A DNA stretch of 47,626 bases, from NCBI RefSeq assembly GCF_000449425.2, contig NZ_AVHW01000010.1, forward strand, positions 1 to 47,626, in the 5' to 3' direction. The position numbers and the translations under genes are program-made. Shown here piece by piece: positions 15,807 to 24,222 of this stretch. The stretch comes from Clostridioides difficile CD160. Lineage in GTDB: Bacteria > Bacillota > Clostridia > Peptostreptococcales > Peptostreptococcaceae. Below the pieces are notes generated by a model. That model was given only the letters and a program-made list of their open reading frames with translations, was not told the origin of the DNA and made no database searches. Numbering within the stretch: the first letter of the stretch is position 1; the number at the start of each line of letters is the position of its first letter.

Positions 15807-16799
15807 TTAACCCTCTATATAACTTACATTTTTTAATACAATATCTACAGAACCATCTAAATTCTTTTTAACACTATATTTCATTGGGTCTTCAAAATCA
15901 CTTATATTACCTACTATTCCAAATCCATTATCAAGCTTCATTTTCCTTTTATTTATATTTTTCTCAATCCACCCTTTATCTACATTCAAATTATCATTAA
16001 CATTTTTTTCATCAAGTTCTTCTTTTAAGGAATCTTTTTGCTCGTCATCTATTATTTCACTTATAAATTCATCTACATCTATATTTTCACTCTGTAGTAA
16101 TCTATAATTTAAAAGACTTTTTACTTCTTCTGCTTTTTTTACATCATCTGAATAATGATTGTTTATCCATTTATCAATTGTCTTTTTTAATACCTTAGTT
16201 TTATATGTATCATCATCCACTTTTTTAGCATTTATAAATTCTTCTATGAATCTTGACTTAGAATCTTCTTTCTCAGAATCTATATCTAGAACTCTGACAT
16301 GATACTCATCATTTATACCACTTAACTCAATTAGTGCAGCTTGTTTTATCTTTGGTTGTATTGAAAAAGCTACATTATTTGGAATTACTTGAATATTAAA
16401 CCTATCATCTTCATATTCTATGCTATGAGTATAAACACTTTTATAATCAATTTTCATTATTGCAATACCTTCTTGTTCCTTATTTGAATACAAACACATA
16501 ATCACATTGCAAGAACCTAATTCTTCTTTCATTTTTTCAAACATATAAGAAGCTATTTCTTTTGAGTTATCTACAAAAGAGTCTTTTTCATATATCATTT
16601 GTTCGCAACATTTTTTTACTAAATTATCATTATATTCATTAAAAATACCTTTTCTTAAGTTGTCATTCTTAATTATCTTTTTTAAACATTTTTTAAGAAG
16701 CCCCTCTGATTCTTGATTAATCTTACCTTCAAAATCACCTAATATTGGTACTGTACTTTCCTTATCAAAAACATGAACTATAAATTTATTTATTATCAT
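15807..16799 (-). CDS. Nucleoid-associated protein, NdpA family
   Basis: The 330-residue product matches the 37-kDa nucleoid-associated NdpA/YejK family. It opens IINKFIVHVFDKEST, and has a middle with MCLYSNKEQEGIAIMKIDYK, then IQPKIKQAALIELS and VRVLDIDSEK. It ends with a C-terminal helical region and KKNLDGSVDIVLKNV. Members bind nucleoid DNA; plasmid and phage copies are common. ATG at 16799 is chosen (AAAGGAG 7 nt upstream); a GTG three codons earlier overlaps that site. It could coat plasmid DNA or counter host silencing, which is inference. Confidence 0.78.
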   Translation of the reverse strand: MIINKFIVHVFDKESTVPILGDFEGKINQESEGLLKKCLKKIIKNDNLRKGIFNEYNDNLVKKCCEQMIYEKDSFVDNSKEIASYMFEKMKEELGSCNVIMCLYSNKEQEGIAIMKIDYKSVYTHSIEYEDDRFNIQVIPNNVAFSIQPKIKQAALIELSGINDEYHVRVLDIDSEKEDSKSRFIEEFINAKKVDDDTYKTKVLKKTIDKWINNHYSDDVKKAEEVKSLLNYRLLQSENIDVDEFISEIIDDEQKDSLKEELDEKNVNDNLNVDKGWIEKNINKRKMKLDNGFGIVGNISDFEDPMKYSVKKNLDGSVDIVLKNVSYIEG

Positions 16800-16830
16800 A
16801 TATACCACTCCTTTTATTTATATTATTTTA

Positions 16831-17007
16831 TTAAAATTTATCAATATCATCTTCATATTCAACAGAGCTTTCATCAATACACCAAACACATCCAAATCTA
16901 TCTTTAAAAGTACAATTATCAAGAAATTGACACTCATAATTAACTGAATCTAAAATATTTACAAGTCCTTTTTTATTTAAATACTTATTTTTTTCATATG
17001 CATTCAT
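16831..17007 (-). CDS. 58-residue cysteine-containing protein
   Basis: ATG at 17007 is preceded by GGAG at 10 nt. The product has four cysteines (YECQFLDNCTFKDRFGCVWC) that could bind a metal, and an acidic end (SVEYEDDIDKF). It fits between the NdpA-like gene and the 81-residue gene. Unknown function. Confidence 0.6.
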   Translation of the reverse strand: MNAYEKNKYLNKKGLVNILDSVNYECQFLDNCTFKDRFGCVWCIDESSVEYEDDIDKF

Positions 17008-17036
17008 TGTTTATATACTCCATCATCAATTTATTT

Positions 17037-17282
17037 TTAAACACAACAACCAATTTGAAATTCTTTTTTCTTTCTTTTTTCTTCTAGGTAGTCTAAAACA
17101 ATATTTTCAAACTCAAGGTAGTCTTCATCTGACTTAAACCCTCTTTTTGTATATATTTGAGATTTTATAAACATTTCTAGCTCATCTCCCCATACCATGC
17201 CATCTTTTTCAAGGTCATGAGCTATGATTATTGCTTTTCTTTTTGCAGTCATACTCAACATATTCTTATATTTTCCTTTCAT
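17037..17282 (-). CDS. Small unknown protein
   Basis: The product of up to 81 residues is basic and helical. It has TAKRKAIIIAHDLEKDGMVWGDELEMFIKSQ and a KKRGFKSD-like loop, and ends QIGCCV. Upstream of ATG 17282 no good ribosome site is seen. AAAGGA inside the frame would fit a start at the seventh or eighth codon (about 17261). Unknown function; position in the gene run supports it. Confidence 0.55.
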   Translation of the reverse strand: MKGKYKNMLSMTAKRKAIIIAHDLEKDGMVWGDELEMFIKSQIYTKRGFKSDEDYLEFENIVLDYLEEKRKKKEFQIGCCV

Positions 17283-17320
17283 TTTATAATTTTTTATGTA
17301 TCTATTTATTAACTATGTTT

Positions 17321-17710
17321 CTAAAAAGGAATATCATCATCATATATAGGTTCAAAGGTTTGTTGACTTTTCTTGTTTGAATTATCTTTTTCCTTTGAAT
17401 AATTAACATTTTTTATATCTGGTAAAAACTCAAAACTATTTACTAATATTTTATATAACTCCTTATCAACTCCAAATGCAGAAGAAATTTCTCTATGAAG
17501 GTTTCCCTTAATAACTAATCGTTTACCTTTTACAAGATAGTTAGAGAGATTTTCTAAATTACTAGATACCTTTTCACATAAAAAATATTCTGTATTATAT
17601 TCATTCATTTTTACCTTAATTATAAATTCTAGCTTTTGTTTATCTGACTCTAGAATATTTGTAACTACTGAATCTTTTTCTATCTCTCCTAATAAAATAA
17701 CAATATTCAT
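17321..17710 (-). CDS. ssb: Single-stranded DNA-binding protein
   Basis: The 129-residue product has the OB-fold start MNIVILLGEIEKDSVV, a middle LVKGKRLVIKGNLHRE and the acidic SSB tip YDDDIPF at the C-terminus, which recruits replication and repair enzymes. The core is diverged from chromosomal SSB. ATG follows AGGAG at 8 nt. A plasmid-encoded SSB fits a replicon with an iteron origin or with single-stranded DNA transfer. Confidence 0.85.
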   Translation of the reverse strand: MNIVILLGEIEKDSVVTNILESDKQKLEFIIKVKMNEYNTEYFLCEKVSSNLENLSNYLVKGKRLVIKGNLHREISSAFGVDKELYKILVNSFEFLPDIKNVNYSKEKDNSNKKSQQTFEPIYDDDIPF

Positions 17711-17720
17711 TTAACCACTC

Positions 17721-18125
17721 CTATTCATATATCCTGTTGCATTTAGTTGTATATATACTTCCTAAGTTTTTGCATTTATTAACCCAATAGCCTAAATTCT
17801 TTTTAAGAGCTTTATTCTCAAATTTAATATAAAAACCTATGTGCATCTCCTCATCTTGAAAATATTCTCCAAATTCAACTACTCCGACTATAGGTTCTTT
17901 ATTATTCCCAGATACCATAATCAAGTCATGCGTATATATCTCAACACCATAATAGTCGTTTTTACCTGTATAAAATAGTATGTAGTTTTTAGGGTTTCCA
18001 ATGGGTAAATATACCCCTCCAAAAGTGTTAAAACCTTTGATAAAAAAATTTGTATTAAGCTTTACTTGCTCAAAGTTATACATTTTTTGTTCACTTTCAT
18101 TCCACACCTTACACTTAATAACCAA
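17721..18125 (-). CDS. YopX family protein
   Basis: The product of about 134 residues opens VIKCKVWNESEQKMYNF, the usual YopX beginning (..FR.WD...KM). It contains LFYTGKNDYYGVEIYTHDLIMV and PIVGVVEFGEY, matching 'YTG..D..G..IYEGDIV...G.V.FG.Y'. TTG at 18125 is preferred: AAAGGA lies 9 nt upstream, and this places VW at the family's usual distance. Two ATGs upstream (18143 and 18134) have no usable ribosome site. Function unknown. Confidence 0.75.
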   Translation of the reverse strand: MVIKCKVWNESEQKMYNFEQVKLNTNFFIKGFNTFGGVYLPIGNPKNYILFYTGKNDYYGVEIYTHDLIMVSGNNKEPIVGVVEFGEYFQDEEMHIGFYIKFENKALKKNLGYWVNKCKNLGSIYTTKCNRIYE

Positions 18126-18182
18126 CTTTTTCATTCCTTTCATTAGTATATTATTTTGATGGAATATAGCTTTGTCTGAAAT

Positions 18183-18629
18183 CTAATGTAAGGTTTCAAA
18201 ATAGTTATATCCAATGATTTTTATGATGCTGCTTTCAGACGTTATTTTCTCAATTATTTCAATGTCCTTATTGTTTATAAAACTATCTATATTAATAACA
18301 TAATTTTTGCACTCCCAATCCTCTATGAAGCTATTGTAATCATCAAGATAATAACTATTACAATCAGTTTGCTCTAATAGATATAAAGCTTTTTTTAATT
18401 TTTCTCTGTCATCATGTACTATTGAAGCTACCAAACTATATTTACCTAAAAACTTTGATACAATTACTTTCATTCCATCCAGCAAAGTATATGCCTTTAA
18501 TATATATTGAATCTGTTTATGTTCTAACTCTTTAGTAGATTCTTTTATGCTATTTATCTTTTTCTTAGTTTTAAGAATAGCTATATAATAACTTAATAGT
18601 TCTTCACCCTTTGTTAATGTACAATTCAT
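18183..18629 (-). CDS. Unknown protein, paralogue of the gene at 20027
   Basis: The 148-residue product shares with the protein at 20027-20419 the blocks LDGMKVIVSKFLGK / IDGLEIKVITFMGR, KALYLLEQT / EAIYLLEQS, YLDDYNSFIEDW / YINDYKNFMKKW and IEIIEKI. This indicates an old tandem duplication. AAAGGAG precedes the ATG. I do not recognise the family. Confidence 0.65.
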   Translation of the reverse strand: MNCTLTKGEELLSYYIAILKTKKKINSIKESTKELEHKQIQYILKAYTLLDGMKVIVSKFLGKYSLVASIVHDDREKLKKALYLLEQTDCNSYYLDDYNSFIEDWECKNYVINIDSFINNKDIEIIEKITSESSIIKIIGYNYFETLH

Positions 18630-18644
18630 AACATTCTCCTTTAA

Positions 18645-19007
18645 TTAATTATTTTCATCTAAAAATAGCTTTATTTGTCTTAGTACTTCTATTTTAAATT
18701 TTTCAAAATTTTGTGGATTAAATGTGTCATGTAATGTTTTTAATATATCTATAGCTTCAAATTCTTCTAATAAATCTTTTTCTGATAAATATATGAAATA
18801 GCTCTGGTGGAACATGGTTATCTCTTCTAATGTATCTTTATAAAATCTACAATTTTCTTTATCACCTTCTACACATACTTCTATATAGTCATCTTCCTCA
18901 TTAAGTATAAAACCTTTTGTATATCTTCTACCTAAAGTAGCTGCTTTTTCTTCGCTGCACTTTAAATATAATAGTTGTTCTTGTTTAGGTGTTTTATAAG
19001 TATTCAT
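18645..19007 (-). CDS. Unknown phage-type protein
   Basis: The 120-residue acidic product (e.g. KGFILNEEDDYIEVCVEGDKE; EKDLLEEFEAIDILKTLHD) is probably soluble. GAGGTGAG precedes ATG 19007. It is separated by 15 bases from the following gene, consistent with the same operon. No motif recognised. Confidence 0.6.
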   Translation of the reverse strand: MNTYKTPKQEQLLYLKCSEEKAATLGRRYTKGFILNEEDDYIEVCVEGDKENCRFYKDTLEEITMFHQSYFIYLSEKDLLEEFEAIDILKTLHDTFNPQNFEKFKIEVLRQIKLFLDENN

Positions 19008-19016
19008 TTCTCACCT

Positions 19017-19364
19017 CTAATTACATATTGATTTAAATTCATCTATTGCTTTTGTAATTTTAGTTAAGCTTCTTTTTCTTATTGAACCATTTTCATTATA
19101 GAGAACTCCTTCATATAGTGTTACACTCTTACATGTTGTATAAAAGTCATTATGTCCACTTCTATTTCTTGAAAATATCTTAACTTGTATAGCTTCTGAT
19201 TCTAAAATCTTAGTATTTTCATCTATAACTCTTCCTTTAATAACTTTTATAGCTGTTGTTCCTCTATCAAAACTACTCTTATCTCTAACATCATAGTAGC
19301 CACTATTTGTTATAATTAACTTTGTTTTATTACCTATTTTGAATGATATATCTGAATTATACAT
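19017..19364 (-). CDS. Unknown protein
   Basis: The 115-residue product is beta-rich and basic at its end (VTLYEGVLYNENGSIRKRSLTKITKAI). ATG at 19364 is chosen with AGGAG 8 nt upstream; a GTG three codons earlier lies within that site. No family recognised. Confidence 0.6.
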   Translation of the reverse strand: MYNSDISFKIGNKTKLIITNSGYYDVRDKSSFDRGTTAIKVIKGRVIDENTKILESEAIQVKIFSRNRSGHNDFYTTCKSVTLYEGVLYNENGSIRKRSLTKITKAIDEFKSICN

Positions 19365-19389
19365 AGTTACCACTCCTATTATCTTTATA

Positions 19390-19968
19390 TTATTTTTTGA
19401 AAAGTGCTGATTTTATTAGTTTCATTAAAGTTATTTTTTCTTTTTCTAGACCTTGTTCTAATTCAAAATCACTTACTAAAAAATCTACATTTACAGATTC
19501 TGTTTTATTACAATTTGGACATGATATTTCTATGAATTGTTTCCCCTTTAATGGCGTTTCTATTTTTGCAGTTTGTTTGCAATCTATACAGGTTATATTA
19601 AACTCATTATTATTTTGTTTATCTACTTCTAATATTTCTTTAGTTTTACAGGTACAACATGATAATGGAATATACTCTGTATTTACATAAAATTCGCCTA
19701 TTGTAACTTGATTACTATTACATTTTTTACATGTTATTTGAAATGATTTTAGGGTATTTGTATGCCTTTTAAATATTTCCAGTTTTTCTTCTTGAATATT
19801 ATATTTTTGTATAATACTTTCAACTTCTTTTTCAGTTAATTTTCTTTTCCCAGCTCCTGCATCCTGTAATTCATAAGATGTAATTCCTATCTTTTTTGAC
19901 ATATCTTCAAAAGATTCATTATTATCTTCCATTAAATCTCTAATAAAAAGTTTTATCTCATAGTCCAT
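19390..19968 (-). CDS. Protein with HTH-like N-terminus and multiple zinc knuckles
   Basis: The 192-residue product starts with a Cro/XRE-like helical segment (FEDMSKKIGITSYELQDAGAG, residues about 20-40). Three Cys-pair modules follow: ITCKKCNSN with LSCCTCKTK, then ITCIDCKQT, and ISCPNCNKT. They form two or more zinc ribbons, and a C-terminal helix follows. ATG at 19968 follows AAGGGGAAG. This combination suggests a small transcription regulator, possibly of the early-type gene run it sits in. That role is inferred. Confidence 0.65.
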   Translation of the reverse strand: MDYEIKLFIRDLMEDNNESFEDMSKKIGITSYELQDAGAGKRKLTEKEVESIIQKYNIQEEKLEIFKRHTNTLKSFQITCKKCNSNQVTIGEFYVNTEYIPLSCCTCKTKEILEVDKQNNNEFNITCIDCKQTAKIETPLKGKQFIEISCPNCNKTESVNVDFLVSDFELEQGLEKEKITLMKLIKSALFKK

Positions 19969-20026
19969 AAATAACTTCCCCTTCATGTTTTATTGAATAT
20001 ATTTTTGTTGTATTTGTGAGTCTTTT

Positions 20027-20419
20027 TCAATAAATTATCTTTTCTATTATTTCTATTTCGGAAGCTTCAAATATCATTTCAATATTTTCATTATAGTATT
20101 TTCCACTATTCCATTTTTTCATGAAGTTTTTATAATCATTTATGTATATACCTAAAGTTGTACTCTGTTCTAATAGATATATGGCTTCCCTAATTGTAAC
20201 TGAATCTTTATCCTGGTAATCTATCATACGGGCTCTTCCCATGAATGTAATTACTTTTATCTCCAAACCATCAATCATATTATAGTATTTAAAAAGAGTA
20301 TTTATTTCTGATTCTGATAACTCTAACTTCTTATTTTTTTCTATACTTTTTTTAGTTTTTTTTGTTTTTAGCTTTACTATAAATGTTTCCATTTTATCTT
20401 TCTTTAAGATATCCCCCAT
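20027..20419 (-). CDS. Unknown protein, paralogue of the gene at 18183
   Basis: The 130-residue product is related to the protein at 18183-18629 along most of its length (shared blocks listed there) but lacks its C-terminal extension. ATG at 20419 has AAAGGA at 6 nt; an ATG two codons earlier touches that site. The N-terminus is lysine-rich (VKLKTKKTKKSIEKNKK). Function unknown. Confidence 0.62.
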   Translation of the reverse strand: MGDILKKDKMETFIVKLKTKKTKKSIEKNKKLELSESEINTLFKYYNMIDGLEIKVITFMGRARMIDYQDKDSVTIREAIYLLEQSTTLGIYINDYKNFMKKWNSGKYYNENIEMIFEASEIEIIEKIIY

Positions 20420-20434
20420 AAGCATTCCTTTCTC

Positions 20435-20779
20435 TTAACTCATATTATTACAAGTTTCACATATGTATCCAAAAGCTCCATCATAAACTTTATCCTTGTC
20501 AAATATAATTGAATTACAGTTTGTACATCTATAAACTACAGGAAAATTCATTTTTATACTTTTTTCATATAAGAATTCTGCTAATATGCATTCATCAGGA
20601 CTTAAGGAATTTGTTTTTAGTGGTATATAAAATTCTTCCATATCTTCAATATCTATAAGATATATAGAATCTTGTACTTCAAGTAATGCAAAATGTATTT
20701 TTTCTTTATTAGCATGTTTCATCTTTCTTAACATATCATTTGAAAGAAGTTTAATCATGTATATTAGTAATTGTGGCAT
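20435..20779 (-). CDS. Zinc-ribbon protein
   Basis: The 114-residue product has a C-terminal ribbon, YRCTNCNSIIFDKDKVYDG then YICETCNN, and an N-terminal helical and beta part (IHFALLEVQDSIYLIDIED). ATG at 20779 has AAAGGA about 10 nt upstream. The open frame extends 14 codons further to another ATG without a good site. Function unknown. Confidence 0.6.
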   Translation of the reverse strand: MPQLLIYMIKLLSNDMLRKMKHANKEKIHFALLEVQDSIYLIDIEDMEEFYIPLKTNSLSPDECILAEFLYEKSIKMNFPVVYRCTNCNSIIFDKDKVYDGAFGYICETCNNMS

Positions 20780-20810
20780 GTATAATATTTTCCTTTCCAT
20801 AATTTTTATA

Positions 20811-21344
20811 TTATAAAGCATACATTTTATATATAGAATAAGGTGTCATCTTCTTTACTCTAACTAAAATTTTTATTTGGTTAACTTCTTCAGAAGTCAA
20901 ATCTCTTCCTATATGACGCTTAATTTTACTTTTCACACTAGTTTCTCTAGCTATATATTGCTTATGTTCTTGATATTTTTTATATAAAGCTGCCTTTTCA
21001 CCAGCTTTATCTATAAGTTCTTGAGAGCATTTCTTACATATAGTTTTAGGTCTTTTTTTGCCATTGCAAACCCAGCTATTAAAACTTGAAATTGGCTTTT
21101 TTAATTTACAATGAGAACAATGATAAACCTTTCCATCTAAAAACTCTCTATAACGTTTATTATTTAAAAATTTGTCATAAATATAGTTAAAGTATTTCTC
21201 TTTATCTACGTCATAGATTTCAACTCTTATAATTTCCTTTATATAACCTTCAAGCTCTTTCAAATCTAAGTATCCCATTTCTTCAAAACTCTCAGATATA
21301 GCAGCTATAATGTATTGACACTCCTTTTTGTCATTTTCAGTCAT
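20811..21344 (-). CDS. Zinc-finger protein, unknown
   Basis: The 177-residue product has a central four-Cys finger (VYHCSHCKLKKPISSF followed by TICKKCSQEL), the form found in phage proteins and HNH-associated fingers. The basic C-terminal half ends IKILVRVKKMTPYSIYKMY. No HNH catalytic residues are seen. ATG at 21344 follows GGGGAGGG. It is probably nucleic-acid-binding. Confidence 0.62.
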   Translation of the reverse strand: MTENDKKECQYIIAAISESFEEMGYLDLKELEGYIKEIIRVEIYDVDKEKYFNYIYDKFLNNKRYREFLDGKVYHCSHCKLKKPISSFNSWVCNGKKRPKTICKKCSQELIDKAGEKAALYKKYQEHKQYIARETSVKSKIKRHIGRDLTSEEVNQIKILVRVKKMTPYSIYKMYAL

Positions 21345-21399
21345 CAAAGGTATTCCCTCCCCTTTATTTTATATATGTAAATCATTATTTTTATTTATG

Positions 21400-21948
21400 T
21401 CATCTATTGCTTTGAATAGTTTTATTTTTATTAGCTATAAATTTTAATATATTGGCACTATTTCTCAAAAGTTGTAATTCCTTTTTTATTTCTTTTAGTT
21501 GTAATATCTCAATAAATATATCTTCTTTATTTTCTTCTATATATTTATCAGCTTCCATATCAGATTTTTTATCTATATCAGATATAGAATCATACATTAT
21601 ACTAAGATTTTCTATATCTTGTGGTCTATATTCTATAGTCAAACTATTTTTATCTATATCAGTTCTTTCTGAGAAATAAACTTCTGCTTCATATCTACTA
21701 AACATTAGTTTATTTCTATGACTATTATTATTTAGTATTCTATTCTTTTCTTTTTCTGTGAGATTTAAATTATTCTCATCCAAATTTACTTTTTCTATAA
21801 TTTTTTGTTTAACTAATTGTGTAAAAATAAAATTATATTCTTCTACTGTAATATACTTATTTAAATCATTTTGTTTATGAGAATCATCTCTTTTCATATT
21901 AGAAATATGTTCAATATTGTTTTTCCAAAATTTTTCTATATTAAACAT
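21400..21948 (-). CDS. Unknown protein, paralogue of the gene at 21982
   Basis: The 182-residue charged, helical product corresponds to the central part of its neighbour at 21982: DENNLNLTEKEKNRI / DEKNIPLSYDEEKDI, then DIDKNSLTIEY / DINKDSLKINY, NLSIMYDSISDIDK / NLIYRSILDFDK and a coiled-coil 'EILQLKEIKKELQLLR' tail. TTGGAGGG precedes the ATG. Function unknown. Confidence 0.6.
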   Translation of the reverse strand: MFNIEKFWKNNIEHISNMKRDDSHKQNDLNKYITVEEYNFIFTQLVKQKIIEKVNLDENNLNLTEKEKNRILNNNSHRNKLMFSRYEAEVYFSERTDIDKNSLTIEYRPQDIENLSIMYDSISDIDKKSDMEADKYIEENKEDIFIEILQLKEIKKELQLLRNSANILKFIANKNKTIQSNR

Positions 21949-21981
21949 TCAAATTTCCCTCCAATTTTATGTCTATAAGCT

Positions 21982-22920
21982 TTAATAATTTGATTTGTAA
22001 TATAATATATTCCTTTTATATGAGATTTCTATTATTTCATCTAAGCTTATCTTTAATTCAGAATTATTATTAAAGAAAATCCTTTTATAATTATTTTCAA
22101 TAATATCTGAACTTAATATATGATGTTCAAAGCTTCTTAATATAGGTTCTTTCACATTCAAAATATACTCTTTATCATTTTTTAATACTCTAATTCTGAA
22201 TGATTTCTTAGTTTTATCTGAAAATATATTCACTATTTTTTTGAATTCAAGTGCATTTCTATCTTGATTTAGCTTCTCTATCTCTTCTTTTAAATGTTTA
22301 AGATATACTATGTCATAATAAAGCTCTTTTTTATTCATCTGAATATATTCATTGCACTCAAGATTAACCTCTTTATCAAAATCTAATATTGACCTATAAA
22401 TTAAATTTAAATTTGAATCTTTAAATTTTATCATTGTGTAATTAATCTTAAGACTATCTTTATTAATATCAAATCCATTTAAAAAGTTATTTTCTATTTC
22501 TTTTCTTCCAGATATTAAGCTCCTTTTTTGTTTTACATATTCTTTTATATCTTTTTCCTCATCATAAGAAAGTGGTATGTTTTTTTCATCAAAATTTATT
22601 TTTTCTCTTATCTTATTTTTAACTGTATTTTCAAATAGAATCTTATGTTTATCTAAAGATATAACTCTATCAATGCCTCCAAAATCTAGAGCTTTTTTCC
22701 CATATGATTCTGCTTTTAAATCTATAAAATAAAAGGTGTTATTTGTTTCGTAATAAAATCCTAATAATAAATTTTCTTTTTTTAACAGGTCCATTATATA
22801 AACATATTTAAAATCATTAGATTTAACTTTATAAATTGTTCTTTCTAAATCAAATTTATCTTTCTTAAATGTTTTTAATACTCCATTTTCTTCTTTATCT
22901 AAAAAATATTTTAAATTCAT
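21982..22920 (-). CDS. Unknown protein, first gene of the early-type operon
   Basis: The 312-residue product has an N-terminal beta-rich domain (FKYVYIMDLLKKENLLLGFYYE) and a central helical region shared with the next gene. A C-terminal beta-rich domain follows (SFRIRVLKNDKEYILNVKE). ATG at 22920 is chosen because GGGGGA lies 10 nt upstream; the 24 codons of open frame before it include no better site. It lies directly downstream of the promoter and triple repeat at 22993-23042. Confidence 0.6.
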   Translation of the reverse strand: MNLKYFLDKEENGVLKTFKKDKFDLERTIYKVKSNDFKYVYIMDLLKKENLLLGFYYETNNTFYFIDLKAESYGKKALDFGGIDRVISLDKHKILFENTVKNKIREKINFDEKNIPLSYDEEKDIKEYVKQKRSLISGRKEIENNFLNGFDINKDSLKINYTMIKFKDSNLNLIYRSILDFDKEVNLECNEYIQMNKKELYYDIVYLKHLKEEIEKLNQDRNALEFKKIVNIFSDKTKKSFRIRVLKNDKEYILNVKEPILRSFEHHILSSDIIENNYKRIFFNNNSELKISLDEIIEISYKRNILYYKSNY

Positions 22921-22992
22921 TATATTAATTCCCCCAATTTTTATTTTATCATCCCTGACTTTATTTTCACGTCGGCGTAGTTTTTTAATCAT

Positions 22993-23042
22993 CCATGATA
23001 ATTACTTTACAACGATACTTATTTTTTGTCAACGATAATTAC
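22993..23042 (-). promoter_or_regulatory. Promoter with three operator-like repeats
   Basis: On the minus strand: -35 TTGACA (23027-23032), 17-nt spacer and a -10-like TAAAGT (23004-23009). Three copies of (C)CAACGATAMTTA-like sequence lie at 22993-23005 (CCATGATAATTAC), 23010-23022 (CAACGATACTTAT) and 23030-23042 (CAACGATAATTAC). They flank and overlap the promoter elements. They look like repressor operators controlling the operon that begins at 22920. Confidence 0.55.
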
Positions 23043-23068
23043 AAAAATTTCAGAATATAGAGAATTTC

Positions 23069-23311
23069 TTAATTATATTTATTTTTATTACTAAAAAACA
23101 AATTTTCATTGACAGGAACCAATACTTGTATTCTATAATGCCATTTATCCATTACTTTTTTCTTTGACCCAAACCTACAATCTAAATATCTGTCAGATTG
23201 TTTTAACATTAGCATTTTATTTTTACATATATCTCTTGAAAAATAATTTGGTCTCCAATTTGTCCAAAAACACAAAACTCCATTTATTTTTATTATTTTT
23301 TTATTTTTCAT
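23069..23311 (-). CDS. Small basic protein, unknown
   Basis: The 80-residue product is basic with a tryptophan-rich patch (LCFWTNWRPNYFSRD). ATG at 23311 has GAGG 9 nt upstream; a GTG upstream lies within the site. It is the last gene of the three-gene set 24047-23069. No family recognised. Confidence 0.5.
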   Translation of the reverse strand: MKNKKIIKINGVLCFWTNWRPNYFSRDICKNKMLMLKQSDRYLDCRFGSKKKVMDKWHYRIQVLVPVNENLFFSNKNKYN

Positions 23312-23325
23312 AACTTTCACCTCAT

Positions 23326-23619
23326 TTATATGTAGCCTTCCTTTTTCTTTTTTTCAATTGATGATTCAAATACACTAATAGCATCAGTTATATTTATACA
23401 TTTTTTTATTTTTACTTTCCCTTTTACTCCATTATTAATTACAAGAATAGCAACATTAAATTCTCTATTTTGATTTTTATGAAGTTCTATTAAACAAATT
23501 TTTTTATTATTTACCTTTAATAATTTTCTATGACTCATTATGTTATATCTTTCACCATAAAATGGATTACTTTTTTGCACCCACTTTGGAATTTTTATAG
23601 AAAACACATTATTATTCAT
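23326..23619 (-). CDS. Small basic protein, unknown
   Basis: The 97-residue product (e.g. ICLIELHKNQNREFNVAILVIN) ends in a lysine-rich tail. AAAGGA precedes the ATG. It lies 15 bases upstream of the next gene. No family recognised. Confidence 0.55.
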   Translation of the reverse strand: MNNNVFSIKIPKWVQKSNPFYGERYNIMSHRKLLKVNNKKICLIELHKNQNREFNVAILVINNGVKGKVKIKKCINITDAISVFESSIEKKKKEGYI

Positions 23620-23645
23620 ATTAATTTTTATCCTTTCTTTTTTAT

Positions 23646-24047
23646 TTACAAGTTTTTATTAATGCTATCTTTATCTAAAAACTTTACATTTTGTTTTACA
23701 AATTCAAATGAATTCACCTCCATTACAGAATTTATTATTTTATATACATCATTCCATGTATTTTTTTTATTTACTTTACCTATATATATTTTCAAACTAT
23801 TTTTTATCAAATATTTTTTGTTGAAACTATTTATAGAACTATAAAATTCATTTTTACTTTTTTTTTCAAAATTTATTATATGCACACCAGATAATTCACT
23901 TTTAAATTTTTCTTTTAAACTTTCTAACATCAATAATAATTTTTGTTGTTGATTTTTTATTTCTTTATAAGTATTATTAATATCAAAACTTACTTCTTCT
24001 TCTAATTCCCAGATAAAATATGCTATTTTAATTTTTATCGCCTCCAA
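23646..24047 (-). CDS. Helical protein, unknown; possible AUU start
   Basis: The product of up to 133 residues is helical and lysine-rich (IKNQQQKLLLMLESLKEKFK). The frame opens with TTG at 24047, but that codon overlaps the only ribosome site (GGAGG, 24041-24045). At the optimal 8-nt distance lies ATT (24030-24032, codon 6), so a rare AUU start is possible. The next in-frame ATG is some 38 codons in. It is transcribed divergently from the ISL3-type gene. Confidence 0.5.
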   Translation of the reverse strand: MEAIKIKIAYFIWELEEEVSFDINNTYKEIKNQQQKLLLMLESLKEKFKSELSGVHIINFEKKSKNEFYSSINSFNKKYLIKNSLKIYIGKVNKKNTWNDVYKIINSVMEVNSFEFVKQNVKFLDKDSINKNL

Positions 24048-24095
24048 AATTGATTTATATAAAAAGATATCACTTATTACTGGCTACCATTTCTT

Positions 24096-24163
24096 ATATA
24101 AATATAAAAAAAATATAGTTTTTTTATTTTCAATCAAAAACTATATTTTCTTTATATTTATAT
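24096..24163. repeat. 28-bp near-perfect inverted repeat between divergent genes
   Basis: Arms at 24096-24123 and 24136-24163 match with one mismatch, separated by 12 bp. Each arm contains AAATATAGTTTTT or its complement. It lies between the divergent genes at 24047 and 24223. There is no T-run following the stem, so it does not look like an ordinary terminator. It may be a binding site or a small transposon-end remnant. Confidence 0.6.
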
Positions 24164-24222
24164 ATGGATTTTTAAAACTTATTTTTTTCAACAAAAATTT
24201 TTAGATAGGAGAAATTAAAACA

